Below, piece by piece: positions 27,027 to 35,425 of a stretch of 35,927 nucleotides of DNA (position 1 is the first letter of the stretch; the number at the start of each line of letters is the position of its first letter). Where the stretch lies: contig RPFO01001734.1 in the NCBI GenBank assembly GCA_009746045.1, forward strand, positions 1 to 35,927. The letters run 5' to 3'. Source of the DNA: Mesostigma viride (lineage: Eukaryota > Streptophyta > Mesostigmatophyceae > Mesostigmatales > Mesostigmataceae). A program made the position numbers and the translations under genes. The notes under the pieces are model-generated. The model was not told where the DNA came from. It did not search any database and worked only from the letters and a program-made list of their open reading frames with translations.

Positions 27027-27286
27027 AGAGAGCGTTCGGTTTCGTGAGGCCACATAACGATTGCGCGGGAAGGTTCTACGGTGGTTATCAAAGGAGGAAG
27101 AGGCGCATCGCGCAGAGGATGCGTGTACAGTTTCATCGAGTGGCGGATCTTTCTGCCGCGTTTCTGTCTTAATAACCAATCTTTAAATTTTTGATCACAC
27201 CGCTTTCGAGCGGAATTGCACACAACTGGTCTCATTGACATCCAATAGTTGTAAATAAATAAATTGTTGTTTGAGGGTATATAGGA

Positions 27287-27529
27287 ATGACAACAGCGTG
27301 CGGCCACAAGCTGAAGTCTGGCGGCCATTGTCGCATAAAGGTGAAAGGCGCCAAGAAATGCCGGTTTCATGCAAAAAAACATGTCGTGCGCGGACCAAAT
27401 GTTTCTGGACCAAATGAAATCGAAACTTGGGAAGAGTATATAATACGGACCACAGAAGCGGATCGAAACCAGGCCGAGAAGAGAAAAAATTCGACACAAG
27501 GCGGTAACGCTAGTAAGAAACAGAAATGA
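27287..27529 (+). CDS. Small Cys/His-module protein
   Basis: 80 residues. C5-x9-C15-x9-C25-x2-H28 is the common module, with GHKLKSGGHC in the middle. It resembles what I remember as DUF5763-type sequences in bacteria and large viruses. The rest is polar and basic. The next gene begins 40 nt later with nearly the same first 18 residues, so the two arose by tandem duplication. The gap 27027-27286 before it holds no gene I can support. Confidence 0.7.
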   Translation: MTTACGHKLKSGGHCRIKVKGAKKCRFHAKKHVVRGPNVSGPNEIETWEEYIIRTTEADRNQAEKRKNSTQGGNASKKQK

Positions 27530-27568
27530 TAGTATATTTTTTTCTGGTTTGGTTCGTATAGTGGTGAA

Positions 27569-28536
27569 ATGACCAAGGAGTGCGGACACAAGTTAAAGAA
27601 AGGAGGCCGTTGTCAGATCAAAGTCGCAGACCCCAAAAAGAAGCGATGCAGGTTCCACGGAAAGGGAGGCAAGACCAAACACCGAGTCAGAGGGACGTCG
27701 TTTGTAACGGCCGACCAGTCTTCCGATAGTATGGTATCGGCCAACTCGAATTGGGATAACAGCAGCGTACGTCCTGAGATTATTATTACACAACGTAATC
27801 TCCCCCCTGAAGGGACAGACACGAATGGAAACGAAATGATGATTCCACACAATCGGCGAGTTCACGAGGAGCCGCTCGATTACGGTGACGCAGGTTCTAA
27901 ATTTGACGCGATGGACTTATATTTTCCCGGGGGATCTATAGAGAGTTGCCAGATGTAAGGGGGAAGAACGTGAATAACGAATTTGACGACTCAAACCCCC
28001 CTGCAAAAAATCAAACTAGAAACTCCGCGCAGTCATCCTATCGTCCTGACCCACGACTGCCCGGAATAAACCTTGATACAAACAAAAAGCAAAAAACTGG
28101 TCGGCCAAAGGTATTTTCCGACCGTTTACACGGGGTTGCACCCCCTGACGAAAACGCGGAAAGGTCTCCTCTCGAAAACTTACCAGAGGAGGTTTTACAC
28201 GTTATAGTTAAGGATTTAGATGTGGAATCGTTGCGCAACTTTGGTGCATCCAACAGAAACCTATATCATCAGTTATTGAAACTGATGGAAGATAGCATCA
28301 AAAATAACCCTGAATATTTTAGCGGCACCGGCAGTGGTGAAATGGAAAAGAAAGCGATAATGACAGTGAACGCCGAGAATGCGGAAAGAAAAAAAAAAGG
28401 ACTTGAACCGTTTAACGAAACGCAGTTCCTTGAAAAGATAGCGCTGTATATGGATGCCTGGAGGGAAAGGAGAGCGGAACTAATACAAAAAGTGCGTATT
28501 GCAAAGAGACTCCGAGAAATCCGGCCTTCTCGGTAA
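27569..28536 (+). CDS. Cys/His-module plus F-box-like protein, frame broken at a G5 run
   Basis: The first frame (27569-27958, 129 residues) has the module C5-x9-C15-x11-C27-x2-H30 and a polar linker. It stops just after CCCGGGGG at 27926-27933. The next frame is open from 27907 to 28536 but has no early ATG, and encodes a clear F-box-like segment (LENLPEEVLHVIVKDLDVES, then LRNFGASNRNLY), followed by charged helices. One extra G in the run joins the two into about 322 residues. The order (module, linker, F-box) resembles the protease gene at 23381-25120 and the broken gene at 32446-33091. It is either an assembly error or a genuine split. Confidence 0.65.
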
Positions 28537-28578
28537 AACCGTTTCCTGGTACCGCAAATATGATCTTACCGAACTTCA

Positions 28579-28771
28579 TATGATGGGTTGTTTTCTCGCC
28601 AAGATGGAAACAGAGTGGGAGGATCGCGATCCTAATGCGTCTTCGATACGGATCCGCTGTCGCGATGTCGCCGAGGCGTCAATAATGGCAAAGGATCGTA
28701 AAAACGCACGTGACGTCGGCCACGATCGTTCCAACGCGTGTGAGAGACTAGAACAGGAAGCATCTTACTAG
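28579..28771 (+). CDS. Short ORF, possibly the separated 3' part of the preceding gene
   Basis: The frame is open from about 28487; the first useful ATG is at 28579, giving 63 residues rich in charged amino acids with coding-like composition. It overlaps the end of the preceding frame. It could be a further frame-shifted segment of that gene, a small independent gene or chance. Confidence 0.35.
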
Positions 28772-28785
28772 ATGGTAAGGTAATT

Positions 28786-29100
28786 TCACCTCCTCCGGCT
28801 CTTGCGATGCCTTCGCTGGTTGATGGTGTGCTTCAGATACGCCATCTGCGCTGGATGGGTTTGCGAGCTTTGATACATATAGGGCATTGGCTCCTGGCTC
28901 AAGTCCATCCATTCCAGCTGGCCGTTGGTGGCGGGGACGTCGGGGGGCTGGACCATGTCGCCGCTGTTCGCCATTCCACACGAGGCGGCTCGGTGGCGAG
29001 AAGCCGGCTTGCGCCTCGAGTGCGAGGCGCACCTCTTGTAGCCAGCCCTGGCGCTGTTGCTGCAATGGCTGCCGTCCTTGCATTTTGCGGTGCACTTCAT
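28786..29100 (-). CDS. Small Cys/His-module protein with basic tail
   Basis: 104 residues from ATG 29100. The module is C3-x9-C13-x10-C24-x2-H27, followed directly by an Arg/His-rich stretch, a Pro/Met-rich linker and an Arg-rich end. No second domain is seen. It converges on the gene to its left. Confidence 0.68.
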   Translation of the reverse strand: MKCTAKCKDGSHCSNSARAGYKRCASHSRRKPASRHRAASCGMANSGDMVQPPDVPATNGQLEWMDLSQEPMPYMYQSSQTHPAQMAYLKHTINQRRHRKSRRR

Positions 29101-29265
29101 GGGTGTATACTACTTGTTCTCTAGAAAAACTTCGGACTCACTTGTTTTTCTTCGTGGCTCGCTTTTTGGGTTTCTTTTTTCGCGTTTGTCCCCCTCCGTG
29201 GTTGTTCAGGCCGTGACTATAATACAACAAGGGAGGCATGGCGTATAAGATACAGCGGCGATTTT

Positions 29266-29338
29266 TGTTCGGGGCGAGACTCGAACTCGCGACCTGCGGC
29301 TCATAAGACCGCCGCTCTACCGACTGAGCTACTCGAAC
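29266..29338 (-). tRNA. tRNA-Ile, anticodon UAU
   Basis: The reverse strand folds into a full cloverleaf of 73 nt. The acceptor stem (GTTCGAG with CCCGAAC) has one mismatch at the sixth pair. The D arm is GCTC-AGTCGGTA-GAGC, the anticodon stem GCGGT/GCCGC with loop CTTATGA (anticodon TAT), the variable loop 5 nt, and the T arm GCGAG-TTCGAGT-CTCGC. CCA is not encoded and there is no intron. It reads AUA codons. Confidence 0.85.
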
Positions 29339-29410
29339 GTACCTTGTAGCACCACTTTTTTCCTTCCGTTTTGAACGCGCTTTTTTTGGCGCGTATGTAT
29401 AAAAAGGAGC

Positions 29411-30960
29411 ATGATCGGAAAACCGAGGACATGTAAAGGAACGCTAAAAGACGGTCGTTCGTGCTCGAACTGTTGTACGGGTAAGCGTAAGTATTGCGGC
29501 GTCCATAGCAGGACTCGGACACACCGAGCTCGAAACGAAAAAATCGAAAAAGAAACCGGCCAGCCAGAAGAAGCTGATGATTTTCTAGCACGTAGGAGAG
29601 AAGAGATTTTAGAAAGAGCCCGGCAAAGGGTCAAGAATCCCCCCCCCCGAAACCAAATGCTCTTACCCCCACCCAGTCTGAAGAAGAAAAATATACAGAA
29701 TTTTTAAATCAACGTAATCAAGATAGTTTTAATAAAGAGGTAAGAGACGCTAACCTCGGCGTTTTACGAGAAAATGCGGGACATGCAAAAGCCGAAACTC
29801 AAGCGTCTGAAAGAAGAAACCAAGCAGTAAACGCAGATGGATTAAAAAAGATGGTAGGGAAGTTGAAAAACCGCGTGGCGTCGGACGTTAAAAAAGAGGC
29901 GGAAGAAAATAAAGAAAAATTAGCAACAGCCGCTAAAGAGGCTGCCAAAAAGGTGAGAATGGCTGAAGAAGAAGCCGCGGCCGAAGAAAAGAGACAAATC
30001 GAAAGGGACAGATTACGCGAATTGCAACGAATATCGAAAGCTGACGCGGTCAGGCGAATTCGGGCAGCTAAAGCGGCTGCGGAACAGGCAGCTAAAATGG
30101 CTGCGGAACAGGCAGCTAAAATGGCTGCGGAACAGGCAGCTAAAGCGGCTGCGGAACAGGCAGCTGCGGAAAAGGCACGGAAAGCCGCCGAAGACAAGGC
30201 ACGGAGATGGGAAGAAGAGCGACGAAAGTATGCAGCTAGTTTTAATCAGCGGCAAAAAGAACGAGAAGCTGAAGGGTCTCGGCAACGTCCTCAAACAGCG
30301 TCTAATATGGGAGGTTATCAACCGCGAGAATGGGATGAAAGAGATCGACAAGACGAAGAGGCGAAAAAACAATTCGACGAACAATACCCACAGTATGCAA
30401 GGAGTTGGGATCGTGTTAAAAAAGCTCAAGCCTGGACGCAAAACGAACCGCCGGCGTCTCATCAACGTCCTCAACCAGCTGGACCGTCGAATATGCGAGA
30501 AGCTCAACCGCAAGTACCTAATATGCCCGATCCGGAGTCTTATGATGACCTTCTAAAATATATGTCTCAAGAACCACGATTGAAATCAACTATCGTGCAG
30601 AATCTCTTCAAGGAAGCGGGACTTACGCAAGCAGAGATTGATTCGAAAGCTCCTAACTTACTAAATGTTGCAAATAACATTCTTGACCCCCGAAATATTA
30701 TCCGTCTACAACACAAATGGAAACCGGTATCAAGGGTAGCAGCCAAAGCTCGAATACACCCAGACAAATGGACGGTTGATAACCAAAACTATCCTCGGGC
30801 CTTCAGTGAAAAGATGTTCAAATTCGTGGACAAGCTATTTAAAGATATACAAAATCATTATCCGATGCAGAAAAGGAAGACAAAAAGGAAAACCAAAAAA
30901 AAAAACGTCGCACATAAGAGTCGGCAAAGTGTGATAGAAACGCGCCGGCGGGATTGGTAA
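29411..30960 (+). CDS. Cys/His module, Ala-rich coiled coil and J-like domain; frame broken at a C10 run
   Basis: The first frame (29411-29707) holds the module C8-x9-C18-x10-C29-x2-H32 and a charged helix. At the run of ten C (29639-29648) one extra C (or two fewer) switches into a frame that is open to 30960. The joined protein would have about 516 residues. Residues about 100-270 are Ala/Glu/Lys-rich coiled coil. Near the C-terminus KARIHPDKW with HPD at about 450-452, followed by a Phe/Lys helix, resembles the end of a J domain, which would stimulate Hsp70; the preceding helix fits. The tail is Lys/Arg-rich. If the break is real, the second part would start at an internal ATG such as 29851. 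Confidence 0.68.
30065..30168 (+). repeat. 24-bp tandem repeat within the coiled coil
   Basis: About four copies of GCTGCGGAACAGGCAGCTAA plus AATG or AGCG, encoding AAEQAAKM-type octads. They are in frame and lengthen the coiled coil. Confidence 0.85.
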
Positions 30961-31123
30961 GTATTACCCAGTCTCTGAACTTCGTACTTGTAAAGCGAGG
31001 TCCGAACGGCGATCGGCGAATCTCGTGACGTCAGCGACGAGTCTTTTTTTTCTTCTAGGTGTCTTGTGATTCCCGATCTCCCTCTCGTGGACGGTTTGCA
31101 CACGCTAACATCAGGGGTAGACG

Positions 31124-31149
31124 CATAGAACACACATCTGTGTTCTATG
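31124..31149. terminator. 11-bp perfect hairpin
   Basis: CATAGAACACA, loop CATC, TGTGTTCTATG. It lies 164 nt after the J-like gene and ends on the first ATG of the KilA-N gene. It could end the upstream transcript, or regulate the downstream gene. If it lies upstream of the true start, the second ATG (31171) is the likely start of that gene. Confidence 0.5.
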
Positions 31150-32343
31150 ACGATGGGTGTTTTTGAGGTCATGGCGACCACGAATCGGTTCTCCCATCCC
31201 CTTTTCAGTCTTGTACGAGAGACAGAGAAGACGTGGATTTTTACCATGAAGCCTTCGATTACTTTTAAAGTGGATGCGGAGAAAGAAATCAGGGTCCGAA
31301 AAAGCGACAAAAAAATTCAGGGGCTCGACTTCACGCTGGCGGCTTCCAACGGAAAGAAACTTTTTAAAAGTTGGTATCGGCTTGACTGTGCAAAGGCGTG
31401 CATCGCATCACTCGGACGCTGCTCAAAATCGAAGTCCGAGTCGTCGATCCCCGACACGGGGTCGGAACAAAAGTGTACCCACCTCAATGAGCAAATGTCA
31501 GGCTCCGAAGAGGGGTCGGAACAAAACTGTACCCACCTCATCGAGCCGTTGTCGGGAATCGGAGAGAGGTCGGAACACAGTACCCACTGTTCCATCGTAG
31601 AGGATGTCAAGTCCGGCCCGAACGAAGATCGAGGCATCTGGATCCACCCTGAGCTAGTCGTCCCTTTGGCTATGTGGATCAGCCCGGAATTTTTCGCGAT
31701 GGCGTCCAGCTGGGTCCATCGTCTGATTGCTGGCGACATAACGATGATCGAGGTCGTCCGCGACGCGCACGACGCGGCAAACGGCACGACTACGACGGTT
31801 CTGTTGAACACGGAACTCCACAATGGCCGCAAGAAACCGGACTACGTCGAACCCGTGCGCGCTGCGCCCCCTTCAATGCGCGTTGCTTCTAAGGACTTGC
31901 AGCACAAGCTTGCGGACTTGGTTTCGATCACTGTGCCAAAAGAACGCGTGAGACAGACGTTGGTTACGGTTGCGGACCGCGGATGCAAAGCTTCGACGGG
32001 GGTTGACACGGCGGCGCTGAAGGAGCTCAACAACGCGTACAAAGGGAGCGCAAGAGACCTGATGGACGAGGAGCAGCTCGCGGTCGACGAGTTTTTCAAG
32101 CGTCAGGTGATTTTGCGCGCCAAGAGACAGGGAAGGGAGGCCGACTTCACGGAGATCGCGGTGGAAGTCCAGTTGCAGCTGGCACCTTTCACTGTGCAGG
32201 CAACCGGCGCGACGCCATTCGAGGTTGTGAAGAAAAACAAGGAGGAGATGAAAACGGATCTTGTTCTTACCCGTCCGCTGAACCTCGAGAGGTTCAATTT
32301 TTCGGGAAGGAAAAAGATCAAGAGCGCCGAAGCGCTTTCTTGA
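31147..32343 (+). CDS. KilA-N domain protein
   Basis: 398 residues from the first ATG, 390 from the ATG at 31171. Residues about 163-195 (IWIHPELVVPLAMWISPEFF, then WVHRL) carry the KilA-N signature W-HP-la--lA-W-sp-F---v--wv, a DNA-binding domain common in giant viruses and phages. Between the first half of the domain (about 45-90) and this signature lies an insertion of two and a half 18-residue repeats (54 bp in DNA, from 31458, 31512 and 31566) with C-T-H triplets. The C-terminal half is charged and helical with a Lys-rich end. The protein probably binds DNA or regulates expression; the repeat insertion is unusual. Confidence 0.82.
   Translation: MTMGVFEVMATTNRFSHPLFSLVRETEKTWIFTMKPSITFKVDAEKEIRVRKSDKKIQGLDFTLAASNGKKLFKSWYRLDCAKACIASLGRCSKSKSESSIPDTGSEQKCTHLNEQMSGSEEGSEQNCTHLIEPLSGIGERSEHSTHCSIVEDVKSGPNEDRGIWIHPELVVPLAMWISPEFFAMASSWVHRLIAGDITMIEVVRDAHDAANGTTTTVLLNTELHNGRKKPDYVEPVRAAPPSMRVASKDLQHKLADLVSITVPKERVRQTLVTVADRGCKASTGVDTAALKELNNAYKGSARDLMDEEQLAVDEFFKRQVILRAKRQGREADFTEIAVEVQLQLAPFTVQATGATPFEVVKKNKEEMKTDLVLTRPLNLERFNFSGRKKIKSAEALS
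31458..31589 (+). repeat. 54-bp in-frame repeat inside the KilA-N gene
   Basis: Two full copies start at 31458 and 31512 and a partial one at 31566, each beginning G(G/A)GGTCGGAACA. They encode GSEQ-CTHL-type units. Confidence 0.8.
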
Positions 32344-32445
32344 ATTGTTTTAATAATCGTATGCAGAGGTAGATGCAATCCTCTCGAGATCAATAAATGA
32401 TGGTTAAAAGGCATTAAACTGTTATGATGAAAAGTGCAATTGTGA

Positions 32446-33091
32446 TCATTTCTTTTTGGAGTGACAGCGGCACACAGTCTTGCCCTTGACAGGCTTGTTC
32501 TCGCATCTCTTTTTGGCGAGCGTCTTCGCCTTGCATCGCCGTACTCGAGTGGACTCGGCGGGTTGGTTGTGGTTGGACTCGGCGGGTTGGTTGTGGGGTC
32601 CGGCTTGATTGTTCTCTTTCTCTAGGAGCAGTTTCAAAACTTCATCACCTGTTTTGTTTGGATATTTATGCAACGCCGTTTGCAATTTTGTGATTTCTCG
32701 GCCTATCGGGTTTTGTTCTTCTAAAGTTGGTCCATTTCCTTCTCTAACTGTTGTTTTCTAGCTTTTCTCTCTTCAGGCGTCAATCTCCAGTTTCTGTTGA
32801 TTGTATCGGCTTCATATCGCTTTTTATGGTACTCGATATCTGCTTTTAATTTATTCGGTAGAAGTTCGTCGATCCTTGCTTTTTTTTGTTCATATATTCC
32901 CGCAAGTGCATATGGAAGTGTCCTTTTCCAATAATTAATCCTGTCTTACGCGCGATTTCCGCACGCGCGTTTTCAGGCAAATCGTTTATCGTCGGTTTTG
33001 TCGGGTCCGCCGCGGTTGTCGGACGTGACGTCGTTTGTCTCTGCTGACGTTCCATCAGTCGTATCTCACGCGCAGTCGTAGGACGTTTCAT
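32446..33091 (-). CDS. F-box-like and C-terminal Cys/His-module protein, two frame breaks
   Basis: No single frame spans this gene. From the ATG at 33091 the frame runs to 32846. One extra base in the run of eight T (A in gene sense) at 32880-32887 leads into a frame that continues to a stop at about 32721, and one more at the AAA of 32723-32725 leads into the frame ending at 32446. The joined protein would have about 215 residues: a short F-box-like segment (INDLPENARAEIARKTG), a charged helix (RLTPEERKARKQ) and the module C-x9-C-x10-C-x2-H at the C-terminus. The same elements occur in the protease gene at 23381-25120, which supports the joined reading. Confidence 0.55.
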
Positions 33092-33264
33092 CTCTTGATA
33101 ATTTCGTTTAGGGGCATGAAACCTTACATGATTAAGCAAAGACAAAATAATGTTTTATTATTAAATCGTTAATAGGTGTTACAGCGTCTTAGACTCAAGA
33201 GAGTCTCGGCATTAAAGCCTTTAATTCAAGACAGTCTCGGCTTTCAAGACTTTCATCGCGGATT

Positions 33265-33606
33265 TCAGCGCATCGCCTTACGCATGCACTCAATGAGTCG
33301 GTTTGCCTCCTTCGCTTTTGCTCGAAGGTTTTCTCGCTCCTCCACGAGCTTCTTTTTCTTGAGCTGTTTTTCCTCATCCGTCATTCTTGTGTTCACGTGT
33401 AAGAGGTAATTGAGTTCGCGTCGAATCGCGATGTACCGGAAGTCGTCTTTGATCTTCCTTTCGACAGCGTCTTCAAGCATTTTCCATAGGTTGTCGAATG
33501 CTTCAGGCGTCGTTGGTTTGTTGAAGGCCCCGTCTTCCGAAGGCGTTTCGATCGCCTCTTGGATGGATTTGCGTTTTAAAGAGGAAGACGATGAAACTTT
33601 TGGCAT
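33265..33606 (-). CDS. Small coiled-coil protein, function unknown
   Basis: 113 residues from ATG 33606. A Ser-rich, basic N-terminus is followed by two helical stretches rich in Lys, Glu and Arg. The ATG lies two bases after the stop codon of the upstream gene (33609-33845), so the two are probably co-transcribed. A longer frame upstream lacks support because it overlaps that gene. 33160-33264 downstream contains two imperfect copies of GAGTCTCGGC-like words. Confidence 0.62.
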   Translation of the reverse strand: MPKVSSSSSLKRKSIQEAIETPSEDGAFNKPTTPEAFDNLWKMLEDAVERKIKDDFRYIAIRRELNYLLHVNTRMTDEEKQLKKKKLVEERENLRAKAKEANRLIECMRKAMR

Positions 33607-33608
33607 CT

Positions 33609-33845
33609 TCACGCGACGAAAAGAGACTGCAACTTCTTTAGGAATGGCGTGTGTTGGTCGAGAACGAAATGCAAGAATTGCCCCAAGGCGACCAAGCACA
33701 CGAACGAGAGAGCGAGGATTGGGACTCGAAATCGTCTCCCATCGGCTAAATAGGCGATGACGACCGAAGCTAGCAACGTCGCCGCCCAATCAAAAGCGGC
33801 GGATCCCGCGATCCGATAAGAACGCAATCTTTCTATCAAAGACAT
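33609..33845 (-). CDS. Small membrane protein, two transmembrane segments
   Basis: 78 residues from ATG 33845. A short basic N-terminus (IERLRSYR) precedes two hydrophobic helices (about 17-35 and 43-62) separated by a basic loop. The pattern of a charged N-terminus, an Asp/Trp at the start of the first helix and two helices is typical of small giant-virus membrane proteins, but I cannot name a family. Confidence 0.68.
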   Translation of the reverse strand: MSLIERLRSYRIAGSAAFDWAATLLASVVIAYLADGRRFRVPILALSFVCLVALGQFLHFVLDQHTPFLKKLQSLFVA

Positions 33846-33930
33846 GACTGTTAAGAATCAATTTCGAGATTCTTCCAAACAAGGGTGTACGGAGCGGCTG
33901 CGGAAACAGGCGAACCAGAGAATCGCAATC

Positions 33931-34329
33931 TTACTGAGGAGGATCGGTTTCGTTCTTATCCGGATCCCTTGGTTCGTCGAGGAGACGCGAGAGGACGATC
34001 GCGTATGCGGATGCGACATTGAGACGAATGTAACTGACGATCATAAACGCGAGAAGGCCTTTGAAGAAGCCTAGTCGATAAAATCCGGGGAAAAAAATCA
34101 TCGCGCTGAGTGCCATTGACGCAAAAACGGGGATTTGGGCTTGCAGAATTTCGGTTACATCTTTTTCCTGGTCGTCCGATGCGATCGCTCGAATCCAGAA
34201 ATTTGTAAAAACAGCAAAGATAAGTGGAAATACGAAAATATCAGCGATCTTCAAGGCAGAGCCGAAACACGCGGATAAGATTGTAACGTCCGGCTTATCC
34301 TTGACGGTTTTGGGCTCGACTTTGCTCAT
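33931..34329 (-). CDS. Membrane protein with three or four transmembrane segments
   Basis: 132 residues from ATG 34329; longer frames run through the promoter. Hydrophobic stretches are at about 18-45, 70-90 and 90-118, with a polar Asp/Glu-rich end. No family recognised. It is divergent from the gene at 34394 across 64 bp containing TATAAA. The gap 33846-33930 to the next gene holds nothing evident. Confidence 0.66.
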   Translation of the reverse strand: MSKVEPKTVKDKPDVTILSACFGSALKIADIFVFPLIFAVFTNFWIRAIASDDQEKDVTEILQAQIPVFASMALSAMIFFPGFYRLGFFKGLLAFMIVSYIRLNVASAYAIVLSRLLDEPRDPDKNETDPPQ

Positions 34330-34393
34330 GAGATTAGTATAAAAGAGAAGCAGAAAACAAGAATAAGCGAAACACCTCACAACTCGCACGAAA
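34330..34393. promoter_or_regulatory. Short divergent promoter
   Basis: 64 bp with TATAAAAGAG at 34338-34347, about 50 nt before the right ATG and a few bases from the left ATG. It probably serves both genes. Confidence 0.5.
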
Positions 34394-35087
34394 ATGAGGG
34401 TCACGAACGAAATCGCCCAATTTCTCGACTCTTTGACGCTCGTCATGGACGGGGCTCTCATCAACAGCGAGTTCCCGGAGCGAGTCGCGGACATGTTTAA
34501 ACGGCACAACATCTCCACGCCTTCGGTCCATATCTCGGACGCTTTCATCGAAAAAATATCGAAAACGTTCCTTTCGGGACTCTTGATACCCGAGTTTATG
34601 AACAGAGCGGTTGTGGACGCCGTGTTGTCCGCGCCGATCGCTCCTGCCTTTTCTGGCGTGGCGGGCATTTCGATTGCGCCCATTCAATGGGATCAACTAC
34701 TCACCGCGGTTTGCAGTAGTTTGGGTCGTCCAAAAATCCTGAGCGCGCACGGATATGTCCGTTCGGACGAACTCGAACAGCTCGGTCGACGAATCATCAC
34801 TTGCTGCATCACGCCGAGCACGCTCAACTCTGCCAAGCTTCGAGTCTCTCGCTACGTGCGTGTCCGAGTTTGGCGTCGACCAAATCGTGGTTTGCTGTCT
34901 CCTTCAGCTTTCTTCACTCAGCCAGGCGGGCACGACTCTTCGGTCTCTGCACGAGGAGATCGTGGAAGAAATCATGGTAGCCGCGAGAGCGGCTTATATG
35001 GAACTGTCAAACCCTGCTCCTGTGGACACGATGGTCACGAAAGCGATCAACGACTTTGTGTTGACCGCCGACGAGTATTTGGTTTGA
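34394..35087 (+). CDS. Helical protein of unknown function, frame broken near 34840
   Basis: The frame from ATG 34394 codes well to about residue 150 and then becomes Arg-rich and non-protein-like. From about 34830 another frame, offset by +1, continues with good coding character to 35087. Joined, the protein has about 231 residues, mostly amphipathic helices. Here one base must be removed (or two added) near 34838-34860, opposite in sign to the other breaks. No domain recognised. It shares a short divergent promoter with the membrane-protein gene. Confidence 0.55.
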
Positions 35088-35425
35088 TCATCAGTCCCTG
35101 CCATTGGCACCGTATTTGGGAACAAACACGGCGGATTCGAAACTTCGATCGCGATTCAAAAAACCTTTCATTAGCGTGATGAGATCTTCTCGTTGTCTAC
35201 GCACTAACCGTGCTCTATGAAAGGTTTTCTTGCCTCGTGGCATTCACGAGTGTGTTGTAACTTTAGGATGGAAATTTTTCTCCGAGTTCCTTTGCTTGCA
35301 GATGTCGAACATGTGCCCATTAATTCGGTACCTCTTGAAAGGGATCGTTGGCGACCTCTTGGTAGTCGTGGGAACGGAACAGGACATCTGATCTGTAATG
35401 TATATTAACATTTAATGAAAAACTG
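35088..35425. other. Gene-free stretch with a hairpin
   Basis: No supported gene. AAAACCTTTCAT at 35160-35171 and ATGAAAGGTTTT at 35217-35228 form a 12-bp stem with a 45-nt loop, possibly a transcript end for the gene at 34394. The end motif of the next gene (TTTTTCATTAAATG in its sense) is at 35409-35423. Confidence 0.5.

Noticed and set aside
26990-27172. Basic short frame after the F-box-like paralogue
   Set aside because: It starts at a non-ATG codon, and I could not align it convincingly with the tail of gene B, so it is left as unassigned sequence.
30858-31310. A 150-codon leftward frame overlapping the ends of two rightward genes
   Set aside because: It overlaps better supported genes on the other strand and its hydrophobic end is the antisense of a Lys-rich tail.
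35217-35408. 63-codon rightward frame near the right edge
   Set aside because: No promoter, atypical composition, and it begins inside the arm of a hairpin; probably chance.
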